A stretch of DNA of 64,000 nt from Caballeronia zhejiangensis (GCF_000698575.1 NZ_JFHD01000025.1:35710-99709); one strand, 5' to 3'; positions 34,024-42,469 are shown, counted from the first letter of the stretch. Numbers and translations are program-made. The notes: a model not told the origin generated them from the sequence alone.

Positions 34024-35259
34024 TCAGGCGACGCCGCGCGCCGTCAGGAATCGCTGCAGGCGTTCGACGCCCGCGTCCAGCCGTGCGGGATCGCACGCGT
34101 AGCACCAGCGCACGAAGCCTTCGCCTTCCGGGCCAAACGCGCTGCCCGGCGCAAGTCCGAGACGGGCTTCGCGCACCAGCGATTTGCACAGTTCGAGGCT
34201 GTTTTGCGCGCCCGGTAGCGAGAAAAACAGGTACATCGCGCCGTCGGGCGTGCGCACGTCGACGCCCTCGATCGCCTGAAGCGCCTGCACGAGATGATCG
34301 CGGCTTGCACGCAGATCCGCGACGAGCGCCTGAGTAAAGCGCTCGCCCTCTTCCACCGCGACGACGCCCGCCTGCTGCACGAACGACGGCGCGCACGACG
34401 TGTTGTACTCGACCAGCTTGCCGAGATCGTCCATCAGTTGCGTCGGGGCGACGAGCCAGCCGAGGCGCCAGCCGGTCATCAGCCACGCCTTCGAAAACGA
34501 ATTCACCGCGATCACGCGCTCGTCGCGCGCGGCGAGATCGAGAAAGGACGGCGCGACGCGAGCGTCATCGCCGTAGTACAGGCGTTCGTAGACTTCGTCC
34601 GCGACGATCCAGATTCCGTGACGGCGGCAATGCGCGAGCACGGCGCGCTGCTGATCGCGCGTCATCGTCCAGCCGGTCGGGTTGTTCGGCGAGTTGATCA
34701 TCAGCATGCGCGTGTTGGGCGTGAGCGCCGCGAGCAGGCGGTCGAGATCGAGCGTCCAGCCACGCGGGCCGTAAGTCAGCGAAACGGTATCGACGCTCGC
34801 GCCGAGGATTTTCGGAATCTCGACGAGATTCGGCCATAGCGGCGTCACGGCGACGACGCGATCGCCCGCACCGACCACGAGTTGCGCCGCGAGCATCAGC
34901 GCGTTCACGCCGGCGCTCGTCACGGCGATGTGCGCCGGCGTCGTCGCGCCGTGCAGCGCGCTCACGTAGCGGCTGAGCGATTCGCGCAGCGGGGCGATGC
35001 CGAGATTGTGCGTGTAGAACGTGGCGCCATCGGCAAGCGCGCGGCTTGCGGCATCGCGGATGAATTGCGGCGTCACGCGATCCGATTCGCCGAACCAGAA
35101 CGGCAGCACATCGGCGACGCCGAAACCCGCGTTTGCGACCTCGCGGATCTGCGACGGCCTCAACGCCCGCACGGCGTCGCGCGCATTCGGCGCACCCGAT
35201 GCGTGCGCGCCCGCCAATTGACTCAGTTCGCTGACCACCGCGCCTTCCGATTCACTCAT
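34024..35259 (-). CDS. class I/II pyridoxal-phosphate aminotransferase
   Basis: The 411-residue fold-type I enzyme has the substrate-loop motif INSPNNPTGW, the DEVYERL element that binds the pyridine ring, and the Schiff-base lysine K257 in VNSFSKAWLMTGWRLGW. An arginine near the C-terminus (FVRWCYA region) should bind the substrate carboxylate. The specific amino acid cannot be told from the sequence; such genes are often annotated as aspartate or alanine aminotransferase. It lies downstream of a same-strand LysR gene (72 nt), which may or may not control it. Confidence 0.88.
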   Translation of the reverse strand: MSESEGAVVSELSQLAGAHASGAPNARDAVRALRPSQIREVANAGFGVADVLPFWFGESDRVTPQFIRDAASRALADGATFYTHNLGIAPLRESLSRYVSALHGATTPAHIAVTSAGVNALMLAAQLVVGAGDRVVAVTPLWPNLVEIPKILGASVDTVSLTYGPRGWTLDLDRLLAALTPNTRMLMINSPNNPTGWTMTRDQQRAVLAHCRRHGIWIVADEVYERLYYGDDARVAPSFLDLAARDERVIAVNSFSKAWLMTGWRLGWLVAPTQLMDDLGKLVEYNTSCAPSFVQQAGVVAVEEGERFTQALVADLRASRDHLVQALQAIEGVDVRTPDGAMYLFFSLPGAQNSLELCKSLVREARLGLAPGSAFGPEGEGFVRWCYACDPARLDAGVERLQRFLTARGVA

Positions 35260-35331
35260 CGCTCGCCCCGTCGTCTTGTCTTAAAAAAGAAGTCTAACGC
35301 GCGCGCCGTGATTTTCGCGATGAACGGAGGC

Positions 35332-36246
35332 TTATCCGAGGTCTTCCGCACGCGGCGGCAGCGAGGCGATCAGCGACCACACCGATTCCGCCGCGGGCGA
35401 CAGCGAGCGATCGCGCCGCCGCACGAGCTCCACGGTCCGTTCGGCGCGCGGTTCGAGCGGCAACGCGACCAGCGACGAATCCGCCGGCAGCGGCAGCGCG
35501 AGCCACGGCAGCACGCTCACGCCGACGCCCGCTTCCACGAGCCCGAACACCGTCGCCGAGTGTCCGAGTTCCTGCACCACTTGCGCCTCGACGCCGTGCT
35601 CCTGCATGACGGCATCGATGATCGGCCGGCTGCCCGACGCGTAGTCGAGCATCACGAGCCGCTCGCCCGCGAGCGCTTCCCACGGCACCGCCGTCTCGCG
35701 CCCGAGCGGATGATCGCGCCGCGCGACGAGACAGAATGAATCGGTCATCACGGGTTCGCCATGGAGTTCGTCGGAGGAAAACGGGCCGATCACGACGCCG
35801 AAATCGACCTCGCCCGACTTCACCTTGCGCAGGACATCAGACTGGACGTCGTCGCGCAGACTCAGCGTGATGAGCGGAAACTGCCGCAAGCACGACGCGA
35901 TCACGCGCGGCATCAGCCGGCAGGCGACCGTCGGACTCGCCGCGACGATCACGCGTCCGCGGCGCTGCTGGCCGAGATCGCGGACCTCGCGCAGCGCTTC
36001 GTCCAGGTCGGCCAGCAGGCGCGACACCGTGCCGACGAGATTCACGCCGACATCGGTCAGCTGAACTTCGCGCGTCGTCCGGTCGATCAGCTTGAGACCA
36101 ATTTCCCCTTCCAGCTCGCGCACGCACCGGCTGACCGCCGACTGCGTGAGGCCGATTTCATCGCCTGCGCGGCTGAAGCTGCGCAGCCTCGATACTTCGA
36201 TAAAGACGCGCAGTTGCCGCAACGTCACGTTCAATGACGCGTTCAT
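35332..36246 (-). CDS. LysR-family transcriptional regulator
   Basis: This 304-residue protein has the LysR HTH at 8-65 (LRQLRVFIEVSRLRSFSRAGDEIGLTQSAVSRCVRELE) and a periplasmic-binding-like effector domain from ~95 (RRGRVIVAASPTVACRLMP). The family usually regulates a divergent or adjacent gene; here the divergent side is a 413-bp gap and the same-strand neighbour is an aminotransferase. The effector is unknown. Confidence 0.9.
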   Translation of the reverse strand: MNASLNVTLRQLRVFIEVSRLRSFSRAGDEIGLTQSAVSRCVRELEGEIGLKLIDRTTREVQLTDVGVNLVGTVSRLLADLDEALREVRDLGQQRRGRVIVAASPTVACRLMPRVIASCLRQFPLITLSLRDDVQSDVLRKVKSGEVDFGVVIGPFSSDELHGEPVMTDSFCLVARRDHPLGRETAVPWEALAGERLVMLDYASGSRPIIDAVMQEHGVEAQVVQELGHSATVFGLVEAGVGVSVLPWLALPLPADSSLVALPLEPRAERTVELVRRRDRSLSPAAESVWSLIASLPPRAEDLG

Positions 36247-36659
36247 TCAGATTGCTCATCAATATCCACAATTCATGCACGGATTATAGCGAGCATTGGT
36301 CTGAACTCATGCCCGAACGCGCGTTTCGCTGCGGTGCAGCAAATCCTCACGACGCACGCTGGATGGGCCTATTGCACTTGATTGGTGATTGTCCCGATTT
36401 CTTAATCAGTGTGTTTCGGGTCTGATACGGGCCATGCTGGCATCGCGTCAGCCTACTGCCATGCGGGTTTCCCGGATTTAGCAACAAGCATGGCACGGTT
36501 CTCGCATTTCATTGCGCACAGAGGTTGGAGCCATTCGCGGTTACATCGAACATCGTCCGCCGCAATCGCTCTGGCCTTCCCAGGTATTCGTTCATCGGAT
36601 TCCGACCAGAGTGCGCGGCGCGGGGCAGCGCACCGGGGTTAGCTTCGCTGAGGTGAGAT
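36247..36659. other. intergenic region LysR / second DUF4096 gene
   Basis: These 413 bases contain no supported gene. Local base composition is less G+C-rich near 36370-36420 than in the flanking genes. It must hold the LysR promoter. A GAGGTGAG ribosome site for the DUF4096 gene lies at the right end. Confidence 0.5.
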
Positions 36660-37061
36660 ATGGTGCTGTTCGACGATTTGAGAGATAACGAGTGGGCGCT
36701 GGTTGAGGCGTTGTTCTGTTCCGAGCCGGCGCGCAGCGAACGGCGCGGCCGTCCGCGCGTCGAAGCGCGGGCCGTGGTCAACGCGGTTTTGTGGGTGCTG
36801 TCGACGGGCGAAGGCTGGTCGAAGCTGCCCGGACGCTACCCGTCCCCGCCGACCTGCCGCCGCCGCTTCGACGAGTGGCAGGCAGACGGCACGCTGGCCG
36901 AGATCGTGAAGCGCCTGTCCAGCAACGGCCGTGAAGTGTCGCTGCGCGGACGCATCGGTTCCAGCGCCGCCAAACCGCCCGCGCCGCCGAGCCGCGATCG
37001 CCTGCGTGGCGCGTTCTGGACGAACCCGGAATCGTGGCGCGCTCCGGCCAAGATGGCCTGA
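36660..37061 (+). CDS. second solitary DUF4096 protein
   Basis: The product has 133 residues. Residues 6-90 (LRDNEWALVEALF, RGRP, AVVNAVLWVLSTGEGWSKLPGRYPSPPTCRRRFDEWQADG) align along their length with the protein at 8858-9250. The DDE domain is again missing and the C-terminus (FWTNPESWRAPAKMA) is unrelated to the paralogue. No flanking inverted repeats were found. An intact ribosome site and an open frame suggest it is expressed. Function is unknown; DNA binding is inferred from the HTH. Confidence 0.68.
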   Translation: MVLFDDLRDNEWALVEALFCSEPARSERRGRPRVEARAVVNAVLWVLSTGEGWSKLPGRYPSPPTCRRRFDEWQADGTLAEIVKRLSSNGREVSLRGRIGSSAAKPPAPPSRDRLRGAFWTNPESWRAPAKMA

Positions 37062-37309
37062 ACGGTTCTTTGCATCGACCGAAGCCGGCGCTCGCTGGCT
37101 TCACCCAGACATTTCACCTCTCGCGCGGGCCGCGGCCTGCGCGAATCTTTCTCCCCTTTGCGTTGTCGCATTCGGATGTCGTAGCACAGTCGCGCGCACT
37201 GCGTCGTCGACGAAACAACTCTTTACGATTCCTTACAGCGCCCCGGCGGATCGCAGCATAGCTTGGTGATTAATCGAACAAGCCCCACGAAGGCTTCGAG
37301 GATTTCACC

Positions 37310-37567
37310 ATGAAGGCATCGACTCTGCTCGCTCATGGCGCCTTCGTCGCGCTGACGAGCACTGCGGCGATGAGCCAGGCGCAGCCGCCACCTCCCGCAT
37401 CCGACTTTCACGTCAGCACGAAGGCTTCGATGGCCGCGCCGCAGAATGCCGGCCGCAATCGCGATGCGACGCCGCCCGCGCCACGCGGCGACCTGCGCGG
37501 CGATATCGCGAGCAACGTGCGCGCGCGTCCCGATACCGAACGCGATGCGCGTTCACAACATCATTGA
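37310..37567 (+). CDS. small exported protein, unknown
   Basis: This 85-residue protein has a signal peptide (MKASTLLAHGAFVALTSTAAMSQAQ, cut near 25). The mature part is short, Pro/Arg/Asp-rich and probably disordered. It is followed by a terminator at 37664-37695. I do not recognise a family; small secreted proteins like this are common in Burkholderiaceae. Confidence 0.55.
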   Translation: MKASTLLAHGAFVALTSTAAMSQAQPPPPASDFHVSTKASMAAPQNAGRNRDATPPAPRGDLRGDIASNVRARPDTERDARSQHH

Positions 37568-37663
37568 GTTCGTCTGAACGATGCGCGTTTGACGGAACCA
37601 CTCCGGCGCGCGGCAGTCACACCTCGTGCCATGAGCACAGCATGGCGACAGTGAGATCCGGTA

Positions 37664-37695
37664 TGCCCGTGTCGTTCGCGATACGGGCACTTTTT
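37664..37695 (+). terminator. rho-independent terminator
   Basis: TGCCCGT (37664-37670) pairs with ACGGGCA (37683-37689) and is followed by CTTTTTT on the + strand. It would end the transcript of the small exported protein. Confidence 0.7.
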
Positions 37696-37815
37696 TGGGG
37701 TATTGCCGTTGGCTGCAGGCAGATTGTCGGCTCTTTCATCCGACGACAACGCTCCCTCGACCCATGCGTCGACTGTCGACCGCTGCCGGCCTCGCTGCCG
37801 ACGTGTCCGGCAGTG

Positions 37816-38127
37816 CTAGACTCGCGCCTCCAGGACCGCTTCCTGACCACCGAACGTATAAGGTTCCATGCGGCGCAAGTCCCAGTCGCTGCCACGTTCG
37901 TCGCGCGAAAGACGCGTGAATTCGTGCTTGCCGCGTTCGGTCACGACCGCGATATCGACCGGTGCGTGAAATCCGGGCGCGGGCGCCACGGTGCGCTGCC
38001 GGGCGAGTTCGAGCAAACCGAGCGCGCGCAAGAGATCGAAAACGTTGGGGCGTTTCGCCCAAGGAACCTGACGATACTGCGCTCGGCGAAGTGCTTCGAG
38101 TACAACTTCGTTGGAATACGTGGTCAT
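37816..38127 (-). CDS. hypothetical protein, possible winged helix
   Basis: This 103-residue protein has no signal. The region VFDLLRALGLLELARQRTV followed by VDIAVVTERGKHEFTRLSRDE looks like a helix-turn-helix with a wing, and its tail resembles that of the 80-residue protein at 7101-7343. Regulation of an adjacent gene is possible, but I have no family assignment. It is convergent with the small exported gene to its left. Confidence 0.55.
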   Translation of the reverse strand: MTTYSNEVVLEALRRAQYRQVPWAKRPNVFDLLRALGLLELARQRTVAPAPGFHAPVDIAVVTERGKHEFTRLSRDERGSDWDLRRMEPYTFGGQEAVLEARV

Positions 38128-38367
38128 CTCGTTGTTTCTTCCTGTGCAGCCATGACGACGCTCGTGACGGTCGCAAGACGGTCCGCGACGTCGACTAAAC
38201 GCGGCGCGCCGAATTCCGATTGCGACGAACGACTCGCAGCCGAATGTTTGGCCACCGCTTGCGTTAGGTGCTGCTTTCTATTACAAGCCCCCGTTGACAG
38301 CGCGCTAATCACGCGCTCTGCTGCGACATCCGCCGATGCGTTCCGAAGCACGCGATGACGGAACGAA

Positions 38368-39117
38368 TTGCCCTTAAACCAATACGTTACCCCAATCAAA
38401 TTGGTTCTATTCACTTTATTGCTGCTTTTTTGTGCGTTATTCGCACTATGGCGACGCCGCCGCATCCAGATTGCGATCATCGTGGCGGCGCTCGCGTGGG
38501 CGATCGGCGCGGGATGGTTCGCAACGCCTTTGCTCGATCTCGCCCAGCACGGCTATCGTCACACGGACGTGCCTTCGTTCGCACCGAAGACGACGATCGT
38601 GCTGATGGGCGGCGGCACGCATCGCAGCGAAGCGGGGCTCGTTCCGAAGTCCAACGCGGTGCGGCGCATCGACGCCGTGGCAACGCTGTATCGCGAATGC
38701 CGCGAAACCGGCGCGTCGTGCAAGGTGATTCTGAGCGGCGGCGATCCGGAACATCACGGGCAGGCCGAAGCCGACAATTACGCGCCATACGTGCTTGCGC
38801 AAGGCGTCGTTGCGGACGACCTCGTGCGCGAGAATCAAAGCCTCAATACTTACCAGAACGCGCGAAACGTGGCCGGTATTCTCGGCCACGCACATGACAA
38901 CCGTTTGATCGTCGTCACATCCGCGTATCACATGCGCCGCGCGTTGCGTGCTTTCGAGGCTTTCGGCTATGCGCCGGTGCCGTATGTGTCGGATGTATGG
39001 CCCACTCGCCCGACGTTCTTTCCCCGTGTGCGGGGCTTCACGAACAGCGAGCTCGCGATGCACGAACTCGTCGGGCTCGCGCGCTTCGACGTGTATCGCT
39101 GGCTGCATCTCTATTAG
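38368..39117 (+). CDS. YdcF/DUF218-family membrane protein
   Basis: The first in-frame start is a TTG at 38368; other starts lie within the next 10 codons, so the exact N-terminus is uncertain. The product (up to 249 residues) begins with two transmembrane helices (~10-27 and ~34-55), followed by a DUF218 domain with VLMGGGTHR, VILSGGDPE, E/D-rich loop residues and ENQSLNTYQNA. The family includes SanA and ElyC, linked to envelope integrity and peptidoglycan or undecaprenyl metabolism. The upstream region is AT-rich for this genome. Confidence 0.82.
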   Translation: MPLNQYVTPIKLVLFTLLLLFCALFALWRRRRIQIAIIVAALAWAIGAGWFATPLLDLAQHGYRHTDVPSFAPKTTIVLMGGGTHRSEAGLVPKSNAVRRIDAVATLYRECRETGASCKVILSGGDPEHHGQAEADNYAPYVLAQGVVADDLVRENQSLNTYQNARNVAGILGHAHDNRLIVVTSAYHMRRALRAFEAFGYAPVPYVSDVWPTRPTFFPRVRGFTNSELAMHELVGLARFDVYRWLHLY

Positions 39118-39386
39118 CGCCTCGTGATTCGGGAGCGAAGCGCATTGATAAGCACTGGAAAATAATTCGACGCTTTTGCTCGATCATGCGCGTCCGCTTT
39201 TCGGACAGACGCACGACACACCCTTGCCCGATTCAAGGCTTATGATTCAGGTTGTCTGATGGTCAGACGCGCGAGGTTAGCGGCTGACTTCCCGCACAGC
39301 GGGAGCGATTTTTGCTCAGACACAAGTGTCGTTCCAACGGATCGGACAGACGATTCCCAGGTTCCAACTGCCACTCGGAGGTAACA

Positions 39387-39629
39387 ATGAAGAAAGTGTC
39401 CCTGGCTGTTCTGTTGTCCCTCAGCGCGGTCGCATCGGCCGCGTATGCCCAGAGCGATCAAGGCGTGACCATGAGCACCGATCCCGCCAAAATTGCTGAT
39501 GTCGAGTCGCGCGCGCAGGCTCTGCAGTCGCGTCAGGAAAGCCAAAAGATGACCGAGCAGACGCCTTCTTCGCACAAGTCGATGCATCACAAGAAATCGC
39601 ACAGCAAGCCGGCGGCCCCGAGCCAGTAA
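39387..39629 (+). CDS. small exported protein, unknown
   Basis: The ATG at 39387 has CGGAGG six bases upstream and yields 80 residues. A signal peptide (MKKVSLAVLLSLSAVASAAYA) precedes a short mature part with an amphipathic helix (AKIADVESRAQALQSRQESQKM) and a His/Lys/Ser-rich tail that might bind metal. No family is recognised. A GTCTGA-TGG-TCAGAC palindrome lies upstream at 39254-39268. Confidence 0.65.
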   Translation: MKKVSLAVLLSLSAVASAAYAQSDQGVTMSTDPAKIADVESRAQALQSRQESQKMTEQTPSSHKSMHHKKSHSKPAAPSQ

Positions 39630-39662
39630 GCCGGTTCCCGCTGCAAGGCGCGGGGCCATTCA

Positions 39663-39698
39663 CGCCGCGGTGAGTCGACGCATCGGCTCACCGCGGCG
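39663..39698. terminator. hairpin between convergent genes
   Basis: CGCCGCGGTGAG (39663-39674) pairs perfectly with 39687-39698 over 12 nt. It lies between the convergent small exported gene and the GGCT-like gene. There is no clear U-run, so confidence as a terminator is moderate. Confidence 0.5.
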
Positions 39699-39729
39699 CG
39701 AGCAAAATCAGTTTCCCTGCTTCGCGCAT

Positions 39730-40146
39730 TCAGGCGCGTTCGGCGCGATGCGTCACCCAGTCGCCGCCTTCGATGCACGGCAGCCCAGCAGCGGACGCAG
39801 CCCCGACGGGATAGATCAGGCAATCGACCCGATCCTTTCTCCCCTCGATTTCCACCTCCACATGCAGGCGATGCGAGCGGAATAAGCCTTCCACGCCCGG
39901 ATACACATGTTCGATCTCGTCGAGCACGGGCACGAGCGCGTCCTCGATCCGGTAGACATCGCCGCGAATCGGCGCGCCCTTCTCATCGATCACGAGGCCC
40001 GGATAGTTGCCGAAGTCGAAAAGCTGACCCCGAACGTGGGCGGCACCGATCCATTCGGGCGTAGCGATGCCGTTTCGCGCGGCTGCGTGGTTGATATCGT
40101 TGGCCTCGCCCGCGCGCAGCGTGCCGTAGACAAAAACGTATTGCAT
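39730..40146 (-). CDS. gamma-glutamylcyclotransferase-like (AIG2/GGCT fold) protein
   Basis: This 138-residue protein starts with the family hallmark YVFVYGTLRAGE and continues with FDFGNYPGLVIDEKGAPIRGDVYRI, the substrate-binding loop region. An acidic residue in LDEIEHVYPG is the likely general base position. Members release 5-oxoproline from gamma-glutamyl dipeptides or gamma-glutamyl-amines, but many are uncharacterised. It is transcribed divergently from the AraC gene. Confidence 0.85.
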   Translation of the reverse strand: MQYVFVYGTLRAGEANDINHAAARNGIATPEWIGAAHVRGQLFDFGNYPGLVIDEKGAPIRGDVYRIEDALVPVLDEIEHVYPGVEGLFRSHRLHVEVEIEGRKDRVDCLIYPVGAASAAGLPCIEGGDWVTHRAERA

Positions 40147-40296
40147 TGGGAAAAACGCTCCTGTTGTCGCAAAAGGTGACGACGGGCATTATGCGCCGGG
40201 CAATATTCGCGGTGCGCCCGGGCGAGCGCTTTCGGCTACCATCGGCGCGTGGCGGTCGATGAATCCGGCCGCCTGCAACCATCAACTCGAGCGAAC

Positions 40297-41130
40297 ATGG
40301 CCACCTTTGTCGAATCGAACTCGTCGGGCGAAGAAGTCGAGCATCTCGACATTCCCGTCGAGCATTCGCCGACGCTCGATCATCCGATTCGCGTGCGCTC
40401 GCGGCCCGTTCCCTACGGCGTGCGGATCGCGCTGCATACGCATCCGTGGGCGCAGGTCGCCTATACGTCGCGCGGGGTCTTGCGTGTCGCGACAGCGGAT
40501 TCGACTTGGATGGTGCCGCCTTCGCGCGCGATCTGGGTGCCGCCCAATGTCACGCACGAGGTCGTGATCGTCGAGGACGCTTATCTGCGGACGCTTTACG
40601 TCGACGCGAGCGTCGTGCCGGCGGGTCTCGGCGCGTGTCGCGTCGTCGAGGTGTCGCCGCTTTTGCGCGAAGTCATCGCGGCGCTCGATGAAGAACCGAT
40701 CTCGCGTCAGCGCGAGCGACTGCTGGGCACGCTCGCGCTCGATGAAATCATCCGCTCGCAGCCGCTGCCGCTCTCCGTGCCGATGCCGAACGAGAAGCGC
40801 CTGCGCGCCCTGTGCAACGCCGTGCTCGCCGATCCGTCGCATTCCGATCTGGAGCGGTGGTCATCGGAGGCCGGCGCGAGTTCGCGCACCATCGCGCGGC
40901 TTTTCAGACGCGAACTCGGCGTGAGTTTTTCCCAGTGGCGTCAGCAGGCCGTTCTTGCGCGCGCCATTCCGCTGCTCAGCCAGGGCCGTCCGCTCGCGCA
41001 AGTTGCGCGTGAACTGGGCTATCAGAGCCAGAGCGCATTCTCCGCGATGTTTCGCCGTGCGTTCGGCGAAAGCCCGCGCGCATTTTTCGCCCGCGATGGC
41101 CGCGACGAGCGCGACATCGACGGCTCTTAG
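40297..41130 (+). CDS. AraC-family regulator with cupin domain
   Basis: The ATG at 40297 gives 277 residues; a GTG at 40249 could add 16. The N-terminal cupin (RPVPYGVRIALHTHPWAQVAYTSRGVLRV) retains His residues that may bind metal or ligand. The C-terminal ~100 residues hold two HTH motifs (WSSEAGASSRTIARLFRRELG and QVARELGYQSQSAFSAMFRRAFG). This architecture matches the NimR/YidF-like group that often controls an adjacent transporter. No transporter is adjacent here. Confidence 0.88.
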   Translation: MATFVESNSSGEEVEHLDIPVEHSPTLDHPIRVRSRPVPYGVRIALHTHPWAQVAYTSRGVLRVATADSTWMVPPSRAIWVPPNVTHEVVIVEDAYLRTLYVDASVVPAGLGACRVVEVSPLLREVIAALDEEPISRQRERLLGTLALDEIIRSQPLPLSVPMPNEKRLRALCNAVLADPSHSDLERWSSEAGASSRTIARLFRRELGVSFSQWRQQAVLARAIPLLSQGRPLAQVARELGYQSQSAFSAMFRRAFGESPRAFFARDGRDERDIDGS

Positions 41131-41148
41131 CGCGTGTGCGCGCTTTCT

Positions 41149-41613
41149 TCAGACGCGCCGCACCATGTGCCGGATTGCGCCGAGCTGCGCGAGCCGCGGT
41201 CCGGCCGGCCGGTATCCGAGCCGAATGTAAAGACGCGCCGCGGGGTTATCGACGAACACGCGCAACTGACATTCGGCGAGCCCGCGCGCCCTCGCCCATC
41301 GATGCGCCGTGTTAAGCAGAAAGGTCCCGGCGCCGTGTCCACGATAGCCCTTCGCGATCTGCACGTCGCGAATATGCAGCGAATTGTCTTCCTCGGTGAC
41401 ACGCATGACGCCAATGGGAACGCCATCCGCCTGCAGGATGAAATTTTCGGACTCGCGCCAGCTGGAAAGGAAAAGATCGCCGCGCCACACGAGATTGTGA
41501 CGCCGATAGTAGCCCACCATGTTGTCGTGCGTGAGCGCTTCGGCGAAGGCGAAGTCCGCCATGTTCGCCTGGCGCAGTTGATAGAGCGAGAGGTCTTCGG
41601 TCGGGTCGAGCAT
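41149..41613 (-). CDS. GNAT-family N-acetyltransferase
   Basis: The product has 154 residues. The acetyl-CoA-binding motif A is DVQIAKGYRGHGAGTFLL (Q/RxxGxG/A form) and motif B is the later NPAARLYIRLGYRPAG. I chose this frame over an overlapping one because the GNAT motifs are intact here. The substrate is unknown. It is convergent with the AraC gene (gap 18 nt). Confidence 0.87.
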   Translation of the reverse strand: MLDPTEDLSLYQLRQANMADFAFAEALTHDNMVGYYRRHNLVWRGDLFLSSWRESENFILQADGVPIGVMRVTEEDNSLHIRDVQIAKGYRGHGAGTFLLNTAHRWARARGLAECQLRVFVDNPAARLYIRLGYRPAGPRLAQLGAIRHMVRRV

Positions 41614-41746
41614 CGCACGGGCACGAGAAACAGGTGCCTAAACACTAAGACAGTGTGCGCGGGCTGGCAATGGCCATTAGCACGGTCGAATGCGCAGGGA
41701 ACGCGTACGAAAGGGAATCGGATATGGCGAGCGGCGGAAAGCGGGC

Positions 41747-41775
41747 AAAAAAAATCCAGCCCGAAGGCTGGATTT
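41747..41775 (-). terminator. terminator of the tRNA cluster
   Basis: AAATCCAGCC (41752-41761) pairs perfectly with 41766-41775 around a CGAA loop. On the minus strand it is followed by eight Ts. It lies 13 nt after the last tRNA-Asp. Confidence 0.9.
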
Positions 41776-41788
41776 CCTTAAAACAGCT

Positions 41789-41865
41789 TGGCGGAGCGGA
41801 CGGGGCTCGAACCCGCGACCCCCGGCGTGACAGGCCGGTATTCTAACCAACTGAACTACCGCTCC
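41789..41865 (-). tRNA. tRNA-Asp (GTC), copy 1
   Basis: 77 nt including an encoded CCA (reverse complement of TGG at 41789-41791). The acceptor stem is GGAGCGG/CCGCTCC, the anticodon loop CTGTCAC reads GTC, and the T-loop GGTTCGAGCCCC is standard. It is identical to the copy at 42083-42159. Confidence 0.97.
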
Positions 41866-41934
41866 ACTTCTTTTCATCGTTCACAGTGTCACTTGTGAAC
41901 TTGCAGCGCTTTTGACTAGCAGCCGCCGATGTTC

Positions 41935-42010
41935 TGGCGTCCCCTAGGGGATTCGAACCCCTGTACTCACCGTGAAAGGGTGATGTCCTAGGCCTCTAGA
42001 CGAAGGGGAC
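41935..42010 (-). tRNA. tRNA-Glu (TTC), copy 1
   Basis: 76 nt with encoded CCA. The acceptor stem is GTCCCCT/AGGGGAC, the anticodon loop CTTTCAC reads TTC, and the T-arm is GGGGTTCGAATCCCC. It lies upstream of tRNA-Asp copy 1 and is identical to the copy at 42230-42305. No promoter is evident in the 25 nt between it and the preceding terminator. Confidence 0.97.
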
Positions 42011-42035
42011 TTCAACTTCTGCACACCCTGCGGCG

Positions 42036-42061
42036 AAAAAAAACCGGCTCTCATTAGCCGG
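42036..42061 (-). terminator. terminator between the two tRNA-Glu/Asp units
   Basis: CCGGCT (42044-42049) pairs with AGCCGG (42056-42061); eight Ts follow on the minus strand (42043-42036). It lies just after tRNA-Asp copy 2 and only 25 nt before tRNA-Glu copy 1. Confidence 0.8.
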
Positions 42062-42082
42062 AGTGTTTCTGCTCGCAAGTGT

Positions 42083-42159
42083 TGGCGGAGCGGACGGGGC
42101 TCGAACCCGCGACCCCCGGCGTGACAGGCCGGTATTCTAACCAACTGAACTACCGCTCC
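42083..42159 (-). tRNA. tRNA-Asp (GTC), copy 2
   Basis: 77 nt with encoded CCA, anticodon GTC, same sequence as the copy at 41789-41865. Confidence 0.97.
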
Positions 42160-42229
42160 ACTTCTTTTCATCCGTTCACAGTGTCACCTGTGAACTTGCA
42201 GCGCTTTCTACTAGCAGCCGCCGATGTTC

Positions 42230-42305
42230 TGGCGTCCCCTAGGGGATTCGAACCCCTGTACTCACCGTGAAAGGGTGATGTCCTAGGCCTCTAGACGAAG
42301 GGGAC
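42230..42305 (-). tRNA. tRNA-Glu (TTC), copy 2
   Basis: 76 nt with encoded CCA, anticodon TTC, same sequence as the copy at 41935-42010. It is the first gene of the Glu-Asp unit driven by the promoter at 42374-42402. Confidence 0.97.
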
Positions 42306-42373
42306 AGAAACTTGTGATTCTGTCTTTACTACTGCTCCGCTGATCTACTTGCCGCCGATCAGCGAAGACCGAA

Positions 42374-42402
42374 ATTCTATACAACTTCGTGTTACTTGTG
42401 AA
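42374..42402 (-). promoter_or_regulatory. promoter of tRNA-Glu/Asp copy 2
   Basis: The minus strand shows TTCACA (42402-42397), 17 bp, TAGAAT (42379-42374). It lies 69 nt upstream of tRNA-Glu copy 2, with a CGCTGATC/GATCAGCG hairpin in the leader. Confidence 0.6.
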
Positions 42403-42469
42403 GTATTTTTTGCGACTTCCGTTTCCGGAGAACAAGCTTCGCACTACTTCAACTGCTTTTTGCTGTTCT

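Larger units (their letters stand above)
41789..42305 (-). repeat. tandem duplication of a tRNA-Glu/tRNA-Asp unit
   Basis: Copy 1 (41789-42010) and copy 2 (42083-42305) share both tRNAs and the whole ~70-nt spacer, with only a few differences in the spacer. The spacer contains a GTTCACAG-type inverted repeat that is perfect over 8 bp in copy 2 and has one mismatch in copy 1. Sequences outside the unit, including the two leaders, do not match. Confidence 0.9.

Noticed and set aside
39288..39310. TCCCGC-ACA-GCGGGA hairpin after the YdcF-like gene as terminator
   Set aside because: The stem is only 6 bp and the T-run is displaced by several bases; it is too weak to call.
41127..41645. A competing minus-strand frame over the GNAT gene
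   Set aside because: Only the frame at 41149-41613 contains the acetyl-CoA-binding motif; the other is Arg/Ser-rich without motifs.
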